Shown: positions 50,430 through 60,708, counted from the stretch's first letter. The stretch: DNA of 64,000 nt from Pleurodeles waltl (GCF_031143425.1 NC_090438.1:775073138-775137137), one strand, 5' to 3'. The notes: generated from the sequence alone by a model not told the origin. Translations and numbers: made by a program.

Positions 50430-53400
50430 TGGGTAACAGAACCTGGTCCGAGCCCCGCAAGTCACCCCATCTTGGATTCCCCTAGGTCTCTAGTTTTCAG
50501 AAATGCACAGGTTTGGTAGGTTTCCCTAGGTGCCGGCTGAGCTAGAGGGCAAAATCTACAGGTAGGCACTTCGCAATAAACACCTCTGTTTTCTTCCAAA
50601 ATTTTGGATGTGTCCACGTTGCGCTTTGGGGTGTTTCCTGTCGCGGGCGCTAGGCCTACCCACGCAAGTAAGGTATCATTTTTATCGGGAGACTTGGGGG
50701 AACGCTGGGTAGAAGGAAATTTGTGGCTCCTCTCAGATTCCAGAACTTTCTGCCACAGAAATGTGAGGAACATGTGTTTTTTTAGCCAAATTTTGAGGTT
50801 TGCAAAGGATTCTGGGTAACAGAACCTGGTCCGAGCCCCGCAAGTCACCCCTCCTTGGTTTCTCCTAGGTCTCTAGTTTTCAGAAATGCACAGGTTTGGT
50901 AGGTTTCCCTAGGTGCGGGCTGAGCTAGAGGCCAAAATCTGCAGGTAGGCACTTCGCAAAAAACACCTCTGTTTTCTTCCAAAATTTTGGATGTGTCCAC
51001 GTTGCGCTTTGGGGTGTTTCCTGTCGCCGGCGCTAGGCCTACCCAAGCAAGTGAGGTATCATTTTTATCGGGAGACTTGGGGGAACGCTGGGTGGAAGGA
51101 AATTTGTGGCTCCTCTCAGATTCCAGAACTTTCTGCCACAGAAATGTGAGGAACATGTGTTTTTTTAGCCAAATTTTGAGGTTTGCAAAGGATTCTGGGT
51201 AACAGAACCTGGTCCGAGCCCTGCAAGTCACCCCTCCTTGGATTCCCCTAGGTCTCTAGTTTTCAGAAATGCACAGGTTTGGTAGGTTTCCCTAGGTGCC
51301 GGTTGAGCTATAGGCCAAAATCTACAGGTAGGCACTTCGCAAAAAACACCTCTGTTTTCTTCCAAAATTTTGGATGTGTCCACGTTGCGCTTTGGGGCGT
51401 TTCCTGTCGCGGGCGCTAGGCCTACCCACGCAAGTGAGGTATCATTTTTATCGGGAGACTTGGGGGAACGCTGGGTGGAAGTAAATTTGTGGCTCCTCCC
51501 AGATTCCAGAACTTTCTGCCACAGAAATGTGAGGAACATGTGTTTTTTTAGCCAAATTTTGAGGTTTGCAAAGGATTCTGGGTAACAGAACCTGGTCCGA
51601 GCTCCGCAAGTCACCCCTCCTTGGTTTCCCCTAGGTCTCTAGTTTTCAGACATGCACAGGTTTTGTAGGTTTCCCTAGGTACCGGCTGAGCTAGAGGCCA
51701 AAATCTGCAGGTAGGCACTTCGCAAAAAACACCTCTGTTTTCTTCCAAAATTTTGGATGTGTCCACGTTGCGCTTTGGGGTGTTTCCTGTCGCCGGCGCT
51801 AGGCCTACCCACGCAAGTGAGGTATCATTTTTATCGGGAGACTTGGGGGAACGCTGGGTGGAAGGAAATTTGTGGCTCCTCTCAGATTCCAGAACTTTCT
51901 GCCTCAGAAATGTGAGGAACATGTGTTTCTTTAGCCAAATTTTGAGGTTTGCAAAGGATTCTGGGTAACAGAACCTGGTCCGAGCCCCGCAAGTCACCCC
52001 TCCTTGGATTCCCCTAGGTCTCTAGTTTTCAGAAATGCACAAGTTTGGTAGGTTTCCCTAGGTGCTGGCTGAGCTATAGGCCAAAATCTACAGGTAGGCA
52101 CTTCGCAAAAAACACCTCTGTTTTCTTCCAAAATTTTGGATGTGTCCACGTTGCGCTTTGGGGTGTTTCCTGTCGCGGGCGCTAGGCCTACCCACACAAG
52201 TGAGGTATCATTTTTATCGGGAGACTTGGGGGAACGCTGGGTGGAAGGAAATTTGTGGCTCCTCTGAGATTCCAGAACTTTCTGCCACAGAAATGTGAGG
52301 AACATGGTTTTTTTTAGCCAAATTTTGAGGTTTGCAAAGGATTCTGGGTTACAGAACCTGGTCCGAGCCCCGCAAGTCACCCCATCTTGGATTCCCCTAG
52401 GTCTCTAGTTTTCAGAAATGCACAGGTTTGGTAGGTTTCCCTAGGTGCCGGCTGAGCTAGAGGCCAAAATCTACAGGTAGGCACTACGCAAAAAACACCT
52501 CTCTTTTCTTCCAAAATTTTGGATGTGTCCACGTTGCGCTTTGGGGCGTTTCCTGTCGCGGGCGCTAGGCCTACCCACGCAAGTGAGGTATCATTTTTAT
52601 CGGGAGACTTGGGGGAACGCTGGGTGGAAGGAAATTTGTGGCTCCTCCCAGATTCCAGAACTTTCTGCCACAGAAATGTGAGGAACATGTGTTTTTTTAG
52701 CCAAATTTTGAGGTTTGCAAAGGATTCTGGGTAACAGAACCTGGTCCGAGCCCAGCAAGTCACCCCTCCTTGGATTCCCCTAGGTCTCTAGTTTTCAGAA
52801 ATGCACAGGTTTGGTAGGTTTCCCTAGGTGCCGGCTGAGCTAGACGCCAAAATTTGCAGGTAGGCACTTCACAAAAAACACCTCTGTTTTCTTCCAAAAA
52901 TTTGGATGTGTCCACGTTGCGCTTTGGGGTGTTTCCTGTCGCGGGCGCTAGGCCTACCCACGCAAGTGAGGTATCATTTTTATCGGGAGACTTGGGGGAA
53001 CGCTGGGTAGAAGGAAATTTGTGGCTCCTCTCAGATTCCAGAACTTTCTGCCACAGAAATGTGAGGAACATGTGTTTTTTAAGCCAAATTTTGAGGTTTG
53101 CAAAGGATTCTGGGTAACAGAACCTGGTCCGAGCCCCGCAAGTCACCCCATCTTGGATTCCCCTAGGTCTCTAGTTTTCAGAAATGCACAGGTTTGGTAG
53201 GTTTCCCTAGGTGCCGGCTGAGCTAGAGGCCAAAATCTACAGGTAGGCACTTCGCAAAAAAACACCTCTGTTTTCTTCCAAAAGTTTGGATGTGTCCACG
53301 TTGCGCTTTGGGGCGTTTCCTGTCACGGGCGCTAGGCCTACCCACGCAAGTGATGTATCATTTTTATCGGGAGACTTGGGGGAACGCTGGGTGGAAGGAA

Positions 53401-53494
53401 ATTTGTGGCTCCTCCCAGATTCCAGAACTTTCTGCCACAGAAATGTGAGGAACATGTGTTTTTTTAGCCAAATTTTGAGGTTTGCAAAGGATTC
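50430..53494 (+). repeat. 8-mer higher-order repeat near the right edge, copy 1 (about 3,065 bp)
   Basis: Eight monomers, most of which reappear 3,065-3,066 bp downstream. Shared marks are GAGGGCAAAATC (50,546 and 53,611), CGCAATAAACACC (50,571 and 53,636) and CAAGTAAGGTATC (50,665 and 53,730). Monomers at 51,370-52,854 also correspond to 1,193-2,678 of the first group. The last monomer (about 53,286) does not match the second copy. Confidence 0.82.
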
Positions 53495-56183
53495 TGGGTA
53501 ACAGAACCTGGTCCGAGCCCCGCAAGTCACCCCATCTTGGATTCCCCTAGGTCTCTAGTTTTCAGAAATGCACAGGTTTGGTAGGTTTCCCTAGGTGCCG
53601 GCTGAGCTAGAGGGCAAAATCTACAGGTAGGCACTTCGCAATAAACACCTCTGTTTTCTTCCAAAATTTTGGATGTGTCCACGTTGCGCTTTGGGGTGTT
53701 TCCTGTCGCGGGCGCTAGGCCTACCCACGCAAGTAAGGTATCATTTTTATCGGGAGACTTGGGGGAACGCTGGGTAGAAGGAAATTTGTGGCTCCTCTCA
53801 GATTCCAGAACTTTCTGCCACAGAAATGTGAGGAACATGTGTTTTTTTAGCCAAATTTTGAGGTTTGCAAAGGATTCTGGGTAACAGAACCTGGTCCGAG
53901 CCCCGCAAGTCACCCCTCCTTGGTTTCTCCTAGGTCTCTAGTTTTCAGAAATGCACAGGTTTGGTAGGTTTCCCTAGGTGCCGGCTGAGCTAGAGGCCAA
54001 AATCTGCAGGTAGGCACTTCGCAAAAAACACCTCTGTTTTCTTCCAAAATTTTGGATGTGTCCACGTTGCGCTTTGGGGTGTTTCCTGTCGCCGGCGCTA
54101 GGCCTACCCACGCAAGTGAGGTATCATTTTTATCGGGAGACTTGGGGGAACGCTGGGTGGAAGGAAATTTGTGGCTCCTCTCAGATTCCAGAACTTTCTG
54201 CCACAGAAATGTGAGGAACATGTGTTTTTTTAGCCAAATTTTGAGGTTTGCAAAGGATTCTGGGTAACAGAACCTGGTCCGAGCCCTGCAAGTCACCCCT
54301 CCTTGGATTCCCCTAGGTCTCTAGTTTTCAGAAATGCACAGGTTTGGTAGGTTTCCCTAGGTGCCGGCTGAGCTATAGGCCAAAATCTACAGGTAGGCAC
54401 TTCGCAAAAAACACCTCTGTTTTCTTCCAAAATTTTGGATGTGTCCACGTTGCGCTTTGGGGCGTTTCCTGTCGCGGGCGCTAGGCCTACCCACGCAAGT
54501 GAGGTATCATTTTTATCGGGAGACTTGGGGGAACGCTGGGTGGAAGGAAATTTGTGGCTCCTCCCAGATTCCAGAACTTTCTGCCACAGAAATGTGAGGA
54601 ACATGTGTTTTTTTAGCCAAATTTTGAGGTTTGCAAAGGATTCTGGGTAACAGAACCTGGTCCGAGCTCCGCAAGTCACCCCTCCTTGGTTTCCCCTAGG
54701 TCTCTAGTTTTCAGACATGCACAGGTTTTGTAGGTTTCCCTAGGTACCGGCTGAGCTAGAGGCCAAAATCTGCAGGTAGGCACTTCGCAAAAAACACCTC
54801 TGTTTTCTTCCAAAATTTTGGATGTGTCCACGTTGCGCTTTGGGGTGTTTCCTGTCGCCGGCGCTAGGCCTACCCACGCAAGTGAGGTATCATTTTTATC
54901 GGGAGACTTGGGGGAACGCTGGGTGGAAGGAAATTTGTGGCTCCTCTCAGATTCCAGAACTTTCTGCCACAGAAATGTGAGGAACATGTGTTTCTTTAGC
55001 CAAATTTTGAGGTTTGCAAAGGATTCTGGGTAACAGAACCTGGTCCGAGCCCCGCAAGTCACCCCTCCTTGGATTCCCCTAGGTCTCTAGTTTTCAGAAA
55101 TGCACAAGTTTGGTAGGTTTCCCTAGGTGCTGGCTGAGCTATAGGCCAAAATCTACAGGTAGGCACTTCGCAAAAAACACCTCTGTTTTCTTCCAAAATT
55201 TTGGATGTGTCCACGTTGCGCTTTGGGGTGTTTCCTGTGGCGGGCGCTAGGCCTACCCACACAAGTGAGGTATCATTTTTATCGGGAGACTTGGGGGAAC
55301 GCTGGGTGGAAGGAAATTTGTGGCTCCTCTGAGATTCCAGAACTTTCTGCCACAGAAATGTGAGGAACATGGTTTTTTTTAGCCAAATTTTGAGGTTTGC
55401 AAAGGATTCTGGGTTACAGAACCTGGTCCGAGCCCCGCAAGTCACCCCATCTTGGATTCCCCTAGGTCTCTAGTTTTCAGAAATGCACAGGTTTGGTAGG
55501 TTTCCCTAGGTGCCGGCTGAGCTAGAGGCCAAAATCTACAGGTAGGCACTTCGCAAAAAAACACCTCTCTTTTCTTCCAAAATTTTGGATGTGTCCACGT
55601 TGCGCTTTGGGGCGTTTCCTGTCGCGGGCGCTAGGCCTACCCACGCAAGTGAGGTATCATTTTTATCGGGAGACTTGGGGGAACGCTGGGTGGAAGGAAA
55701 TTTGTGGCTCCTCCCAGATTCCAGAACTTTCTGCCACAGAAATGTGAGGAACATGTGTTTTTTTAGCCAAATTTTGAGGTTTGCAAAGGATTCTGGGTAA
55801 CAGAACCTGGTCCGAGCCCCGCAAGTCACCCCTCCTTGGATTCCCCTAGGTCTCTAGTTTTCAGAAATGCACAGGTTTGGTAGGTTTCCCTAGGTGCCGG
55901 CTGAGCTAGACGCCAAAATTTGCAGGTAGGCACTTCACAAAAAACACCTCTGTTTTCTTCCAAAAATTTGGATGTGTCCACGTTGCGCTTTGGGGTGTTT
56001 CCTGTCGCGGGCGCTAGGCCTACCCACGCAAGTGAGGTATCATTTTTATCGGGAGACTTGGGGGAACGCTGGGTAGAAGGAAATTTGTGGCTCCTCTCAG
56101 ATTCCAGAACTTTCTGCCACAGAAATGTGAGGAACATGTGTTTTTTAAGCCAAATTTTGAGGTTTGCAAAGGATTCTGGGTAA
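53495..56183 (+). repeat. 8-mer higher-order repeat near the right edge, copy 2 (seven monomers matched)
   Basis: It matches the previous block at an offset of 3,065-3,066 up to about 56,180. The following monomer (56,351) instead resembles the one near 3,109. Confidence 0.8.
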
Positions 56184-56733
56184 CAGAACCTGGTCCGAGC
56201 TCCGCAAGTCACCCCTCCTTGGTTTCCCCTAGGTCTCTAGTTTTCAGACATGCACAGGTTTTGTAGGTTTCCCTAGCTGCCGGCTGAGCTAGAGGCCAAA
56301 ATCTGCAGGTAGGCACTTCGCAAAAAACACCTCTGTTTTCTTCCAAAATTTTGGATGTGTCCACGTTGCGCTTTGGGGTGTTTCCTGTCGCCGGCGCTAG
56401 GCCTACCCACGCAAGTGAGGTATCATTTTTATCGGGAGACTTGGGGGAACGCTGGGTGGAAGGAAATTTGTGGCTCCTCTCAGATTCCAGAACTTTCTGC
56501 CACAGAAATGTGAGGAACATGTGTTTTTTTAGCCAAATTTTGAGGTTTGCAAAGGATTCTGGGTAACAGAACCTGGTCTGAGCCCCGCAAGTCACCCCTC
56601 CTTGGATTCCCCTAGGTCTCTAGTTTTCAGAAATGCACAGGTTTGGTAGGTTTCCCTAGGTGCCGGCTGAGCTATAGGCCAAAATCTACAGGTAGGCACT
56701 TCGCAAAAAACACCTCTGTTTTCTTCCAAAATT

Positions 56734-56997
56734 TTGGATGTGTCCACGTTGCGCTTTGGGGTGTTTCCTGTCGCGGGCGCTAGGCCTACCCACACAAGTG
56801 AGGTATCATTTTTATCGGGAGACTTGGGGAAACGCTGGGTGGAAGGAAATTTGTGGCTCCTCTCAGATTCCAGAACTTTCTGCCACAGAAATGTGAGGAA
56901 CATGTGTTTTTTTAGCCAAATTTTGAGGCACTTCGCAAAAAACACCTCTGTTTTCTTCCAAAGATTTGGATGTGTCCACGTTGAGACTTGGGGGAAC
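56734..56997 (+). repeat. Rearranged last monomers at the array edge
   Basis: The final monomer is broken twice. After TTTTGAGG at 56,928 the sequence jumps to CACTTCGCAAAA, removing about 151 bp. After CCACGTT at 56,983 it jumps to GAGACTTGGGGG, removing about 68 bp. The close satellite match stops after GGGGGAACA at about 56,998. Short matches (AGG and G) at the breakpoints fit microhomology-type deletion. Confidence 0.85.
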
Positions 56998-58071
56998 ATA
57001 GATTAGCAAAACAAGTGTTATTGCCCCTTGTCTTTCTCTACATTTTTTCCTTCCAAATTTAGGAGAGTGTGTAAAAAAGACATCTATTTGAGAAATGCCC
57101 TGTAATTCACATGCTAGTATGGTCACCCCGGAATTCAGGGATGTGCAAATAACCACTGCTCCTCAACACCTTATCTTGTGCCCTTTTTGGAAATACAAAG
57201 GTTTTCTTGATAGCAATTTTTTACTCTTTATATTTCAGCAAATGAATTGCTGTATACCTGGTATAGAATGAAAACGCACTGCAGGGTGCAGCTCATTTAT
57301 TGGCTCTGGGTTCCTCGGGTTCTTGATGAACCTACAAGCCCTATATATCCCTGCAACCAGAGGAGTCCAGCAGACGTAACGGTATATTGCTTTCGATAAT
57401 CTGACATTGCGAGGAAAAAATAACAGAGTAAAACGTAGAGAAAAATTGATGTTTTTTTCACCTCAATTTCAATATTTTTCTTTTTCAGTTGTTATTTTCT
57501 GTAGGAAGCCCTTGTAGGATCTACACAAATGACCCCTTGCTGAATTCAGAATTTTGTCTACCTTTCAGAAATGTTTAGGTTCCTGGGATCCAGCATTGGT
57601 TTCATGCCCATTTCTGTCACTGACTGGAAGGAGGCTGAAAGCACAAAAAATTGCAAAAATGGGGTATGTCCCAGTAAAATGCCAAAATTGTGTTGAAAAA
57701 TTGGATTTTCTGATTCAAGTCTGCCTGTTCCTGAAAGCTGGAAAGCTGCTGAGTTTACCACCGCAAACCCTTTGTTGATGCCATTTTCAGGGGAAAAACC
57801 ACAAGCCTTCTTCTGCAGCCACTTTTTCCAATTTTTTTGATAAAAACGAAATTTTCCCTGTATTTTGGCCAATTTCTTGGCCTCCTTCAGGGGAACCCAC
57901 AAAGTCTGGGTACCACTAGAATCCCTAGGATGTTGGAAAAAAAGGACGCAAATTTGGCTTGGTTAGCTTATGTGGACAAAAAGTTATGAGGGCCTAAGCG
58001 CGAACTGCCCCAAATAGGCAAAAAAAGGCCTGGCACAGGAGGGGGAAAAGGCCTGGCAGCGAAGGGGTTAA
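56983..58071 (+). repeat. Three to four strongly diverged satellite-related monomers ending at TTAA
   Basis: Although not visibly tandem, this stretch aligns to the 383-bp monomer in register and orientation. Sub-units start near 57,200, 57,641 and 58,007, after a partial one from 56,983. The order of anchors matches the monomer. First unit: GTGTGTAAAAAAG, ATTTGAGAAATGC, GGTCACCCC then GAATTC (57,067-57,136). Second unit: TTCCT, then CCTAC at 57,331 exactly 118 bp before ATGTTTTTTT at 57,449 (117-118 bp in the satellite), then TGACCCC, GAATTC and TTTCAGAAATG (57,530-57,572). Third unit: GGCCAATTT at 57,867, about 226 bp into the unit (224 in the satellite), ATCCCTAGG, then CGCAAATTTGGC. It ends with two direct copies of a 13-bp motif (58,023 and 58,046) and TTAA at 58,068. 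I recall similar sequence as a common salamander interspersed repeat, unverified. It has no gene. Confidence 0.72.
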
Positions 58072-58084
58072 ACTGTGTCCTATT

Positions 58085-58868
58085 CCTTTCAATGAATATC
58101 ATATTCATTTTAATGGATATTATATTCTCCTTAACCCTTGTCATAATAATTTTTAGATGGGTCATCCATTTTGACATAGGTCACATTCATTTCAATATAT
58201 ACAAGATGCAGTTCGATGTGTATCATATTAATTTCAAAGCATAACATATTAATTTTGACAGGTTTCATTTTAATTTCAGCATTGCTCATATTCATTTTAA
58301 AGCATGCTGAACTAATTTCAGTAGGGCTCATATTCATTTCAGTTCATGTCATATTCATCTTAGCATGTCATATTCCTTTCAATTTGTCTCATTAAAATTA
58401 ACACATCATTTTAACCTTAACATTAATCATATCCACTCCAACATGTATCATAATCATGTCAATGTGTATCATACGACTTTCAATGCAAGCCATATTAATT
58501 TTGATAAATGTCATGTTCATTTTAACATATCTCGCATTCATTATAAAACATGTCAATTTTTTTTCAATGTAGCCCGTATTCATTTAAACTCATGTCATAT
58601 TCATTTTAACATGTGCTATATTGCTTTCAATCAATGTTATTTTTATTTCAATGGATGTCGTATTCATATTAACACTTGCTATATTCATTTTAAGATGCAA
58701 CATATCCATTTTAACATATATCATATTCGTTTGAATATGTTTCATACTAATTTCAATGCACACCATATTAATTTTGGCAAATGTCATGACAATTTCATCT
58801 TTGGTCATACTCATTTGAAGGCATTTCATATTAGTTTCAATAGGGCTTATATTGATAATGGAAGATGA
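58085..58868 (+). repeat. 21-bp AT-rich minisatellite, left arm of an inverted pair
   Basis: This is a degenerate tandem repeat of 21 bp, roughly CATATTCATTTTAACATGT plus two bases, covering nearly 800 bp. The period is clearest in translation, where a seven-residue pattern (HIHFNMC-like) repeats about twenty times between 58,400 and 58,868. The repeat begins about 14 bp after the TTAA that ends the preceding element. The His/Asn-rich frames on both strands come from a period divisible by three and are not judged to be genes. Confidence 0.85.
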
Positions 58869-58871
58869 CAT

Positions 58872-59570
58872 GTATGTAAATGAATATGGTGCGATTTGAA
58901 ATGCTTCTTTTACATATAGAAATTAACATGGCCTGTGTTGTAATTACTTTGACACATGTATAAGTGAATATGACATATGTTGAAATGAATATGGCAGACA
59001 CAGTAGTCTACATGACACACATTGAAAGAAATATGACTCATGCTAAAATTAATATGGCACTTTTGCAAATAAATATAATCTACATCTAGATTAATATGAT
59101 TTGCATTGAGATGAATGTGACTACTATTACATTGAAAATAATATGACATTTGTTGAAACCAATATGGCATGGATTGAAGGTAATGTGGAGCATTGAAAGC
59201 TATTCTGCATAATTTGAAATGAATGACACATTAAAAAGAAAATGACACCCAGTCAAGTACATTTTGCGTATCTAAAAATAATTTGACCGAGTCTGGAATG
59301 AATATCACATTGTTAAAAATGAATACAACACACATTAAATACCAGTCAATGAAATAAATATTACATCATTTGAAACAAGTATGAAACATTTTGAAATTAA
59401 TATGACCTACATTGATATCTGTATGACACATCGTAGAATTGATATAGCACCTGCTAAACTAATAATAAAGTCCAATTAAGTAAATAAAAAATGTACTGAA
59501 ATAATGATGGAATGCACTGAAATTGATGTGCATTTCACATACTTAACTATGAAGTCCTGTGATAAATATG
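58872..59570 (-). repeat. 21-bp AT-rich minisatellite, right arm, inverted relative to the left arm
   Basis: The same 21-bp motif continues here in reverse complement (AAATGAATATGACATATG-like). Read on the minus strand, 58,910-59,170 gives the same seven-residue lattice (CHIHFNI-like). Units become less regular after about 59,200 and fade by about 59,570. Together the two arms form an imperfect inverted repeat of about 1.5 kb with almost no spacer (about 58,860-58,880). Confidence 0.8.
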
Positions 59571-59831
59571 ACATGCACATAAAAGAAAAGAGACCAACAC
59601 ACTGGATCAGCAACCACCTAGGTCAATAAATATTAATGAGGTGGCTGATTTAGCAACACTAGAAAGCACATGACATTGAGGCCCAATCAAATCACAGTAG
59701 AAATCAAACAGGAAAACCAATTCCTGAAAATTCTCAGTCCTTGATATTTTTGCCCTTATTGAGCATGGCTTTAACAAGTGCATCTAGATTTTGTTTTATG
59801 CTCATTTTGCTTCTTTGTTTCTTTGGTGCAG
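59571..59831. other. Sequence upstream of the transposase-like exons (probable intron end)
   Basis: This is AT-rich, apparently single-copy sequence with no recognised gene. Its last 40 bases are pyrimidine-rich and end in GGTGCAG at 59,825-59,831, a good 3' splice site. An in-frame ATG at 59,765 would give a hydrophobic leader, but that leader is the translated pyrimidine tract. An upstream exon is therefore expected, and I could not identify it. Confidence 0.5.
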
Positions 59832-60156
59832 CCTTATCAGATGATCTTGTGGACTATTTCACTTCTTTAAAATCATGCTTTTTTGCTTTAGAACGAGCTT
59901 TGATGTCTGTTGATATTAACTATTTGGAACACCTGCAGAGAAAACTGGAGAGACATTTGGAAATTCTAATTGCCATATTAACAGCCTACAATCTTTCTGG
60001 AATTTCAACCATCCCTGTGAGCTTAATTTTAGAAGAGTTGTGTAGATTCACTTCTGTTTCAATTACAAACATTGAAAACAAGATCACCAGTTTGTCACCT
60101 GTGTCTGCAAGTACTTTCCGTACACTCGTCGTAAATCAAGGTGTAGGAAGACCAAG
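59832..60156 (+). CDS. Integrase-core transposase-like protein, N-terminal exon (partial gene)
   Basis: This 325-nt internal exon is open throughout. It encodes about 107 residues beginning LSDDLVDYF, predicted mostly helical, and ending with the GVGRPR motif. In the eukaryotic integrase-core (IS3EU-like) family, a variable helical N-terminal region leads into a GRPRF motif that opens the DNA-binding domain, and that is the order seen here. Splice signals are good: acceptor TGCAG before 59,832 and donor AAG|GTCAGT after 60,156. The exon begins with the last two bases of a codon and ends with two bases (AG) completed by the first base (G) of the next exon, giving the arginine of GRPR. The first exon and start codon are not identified. 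The protein may be a transposase or a host-adopted derivative. Family assignment rests on recognised motifs, not on a search. Confidence 0.68.
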
Positions 60157-60234
60157 GTCAGTTCAGTTTTATTATTTCTTTCACACTATTTTGCAAATAG
60201 CTCCTTATATCCTATTTTAATTCTGTTTCTGCAG
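60157..60234 (+). other. 78-nt intron within the transposase-like gene
   Basis: It begins GTCAGT and ends with a pyrimidine-rich stretch and TTTCTGCAG. Removing it joins GRPR to FLVP, restoring the GRPRF motif expected for the family and keeping frame (2 + 1 bases). Reading through it meets a stop at 60,218-60,220. Confidence 0.72.
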
Positions 60235-60612
60235 GTTTCTTGTTCCAAAAGAAAACATTGAGTACCTATGGGAGATTGGATTTTCATGGGCATCAATTGC
60301 ATCATGTTTGAACATAAGTTCCTCCACTCTTTACCGACGAAGAGTAGAAATGGGTTTGTGTACATCTTCTGAAAATAAGTTTACCAATATAAGTGATGCA
60401 GAACTTGATCAACAAATCCTAAATATTCTAAGTTCAACACCTGATTCGGGAGAAAGTTATGTTTGCGGAAGCTTGAGAAGTAAAGGACTAAGAATTCAAA
60501 GATGGAGAGTGAGAACTAGACTTCATCTTCTTGACCCTGTTGGTAGAGCAATTAGACAACGTACAGCTATTCGGCGAAGGGTGTACCATGTGCAGGGTCC
60601 AAATCATTTATG
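60235..60612 (+). CDS. Integrase-core transposase-like protein, helix-turn-helix exon (partial gene)
   Basis: This is a 378-nt open exon of about 125 codons. The first 40 residues (FLVPKENIEYLWEIGFSW, then ASIASCLNISSSTLYRRR) form a helix-turn-helix of the type used for DNA binding by transposases. A second region follows: SDAELDQQI, then SGESYVCGSLRSKGLRIQ, RVRTRLHLLDP and RRRVYHVQGPNHLW. In relatives this leads directly into the HIDG motif that opens the RNase-H-fold DDE integrase domain. The tryptophan codon is split: the exon ends ...TTATG and the donor GTAAAT starts at 60,613. Without splicing the frame stops at once (TAA, 60,614-60,616). I did not find the catalytic exon in the remaining 3.4 kb, so it lies beyond the window or is lost. 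No frameshift or internal stop is seen in either exon. Confidence 0.7.
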
Positions 60613-60630
60613 GTAAATCATTTCAGATGA

Positions 60631-60633
<3 letters not shown>

Positions 60634-60708
<75 letters not shown>
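60634..60708 (+). repeat. (ATCT)n microsatellite, nearly 19 units
   Basis: A perfect tetranucleotide repeat of 75 bp, starting about 20 bp after the splice donor of the preceding exon. Being perfect and long, it is likely length-polymorphic. Confidence 0.97.

Larger units (their letters stand above)
1..56997 (+). repeat. 383-bp satellite array, about 149 monomers, head to tail
   Basis: The same block recurs every 383 bp (rarely 382 or 384) in one orientation from the first base to about 56,997. One anchor (TTGGATGTGTCC) lies at 43, 427, 810, 1193 and so on to 56,734, which gives 148 intervals. Copies are mostly highly similar, differing at a limited set of recurrent positions. Common dimorphisms are GTCGCCGGCG versus GTCGCGGGCG, CCCACGCAAG versus CCCACACAAG, CCCCTCCTTGG versus CCCCGTCTTGG, and AAATGTGAGG versus AAACGTGAGG. 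The monomer length is close to two nucleosome repeats. The array runs off the left window edge, so its true length is unknown. A centromeric or pericentromeric role is possible but not shown by the sequence. I see no gene or transposon inserted in it. Confidence 0.98.

Noticed and set aside
1..56997. CRISPR array or bacterial repeat locus.
   Set aside because: The units are contiguous 383-bp monomers without unique spacers, and the surroundings (introns, microsatellite, interspersed repeats) are eukaryotic.
56863..57156. A 97-codon minus-strand frame across the array edge.
   Set aside because: It straddles the rearranged satellite boundary and has no recognisable domain.
57558..57902. A 114-codon minus-strand frame in the satellite flank.
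   Set aside because: It lies in the diverged satellite-like repeat, has no motif and shows no splice or start context.
58365..58868. A 167-codon His/Asn-rich frame with a seven-residue repeat, and similar frames on the other strand.
   Set aside because: A 21-bp tandem repeat without stop codons stays open in several frames on both strands. The heptad is the DNA period, not a protein signature.
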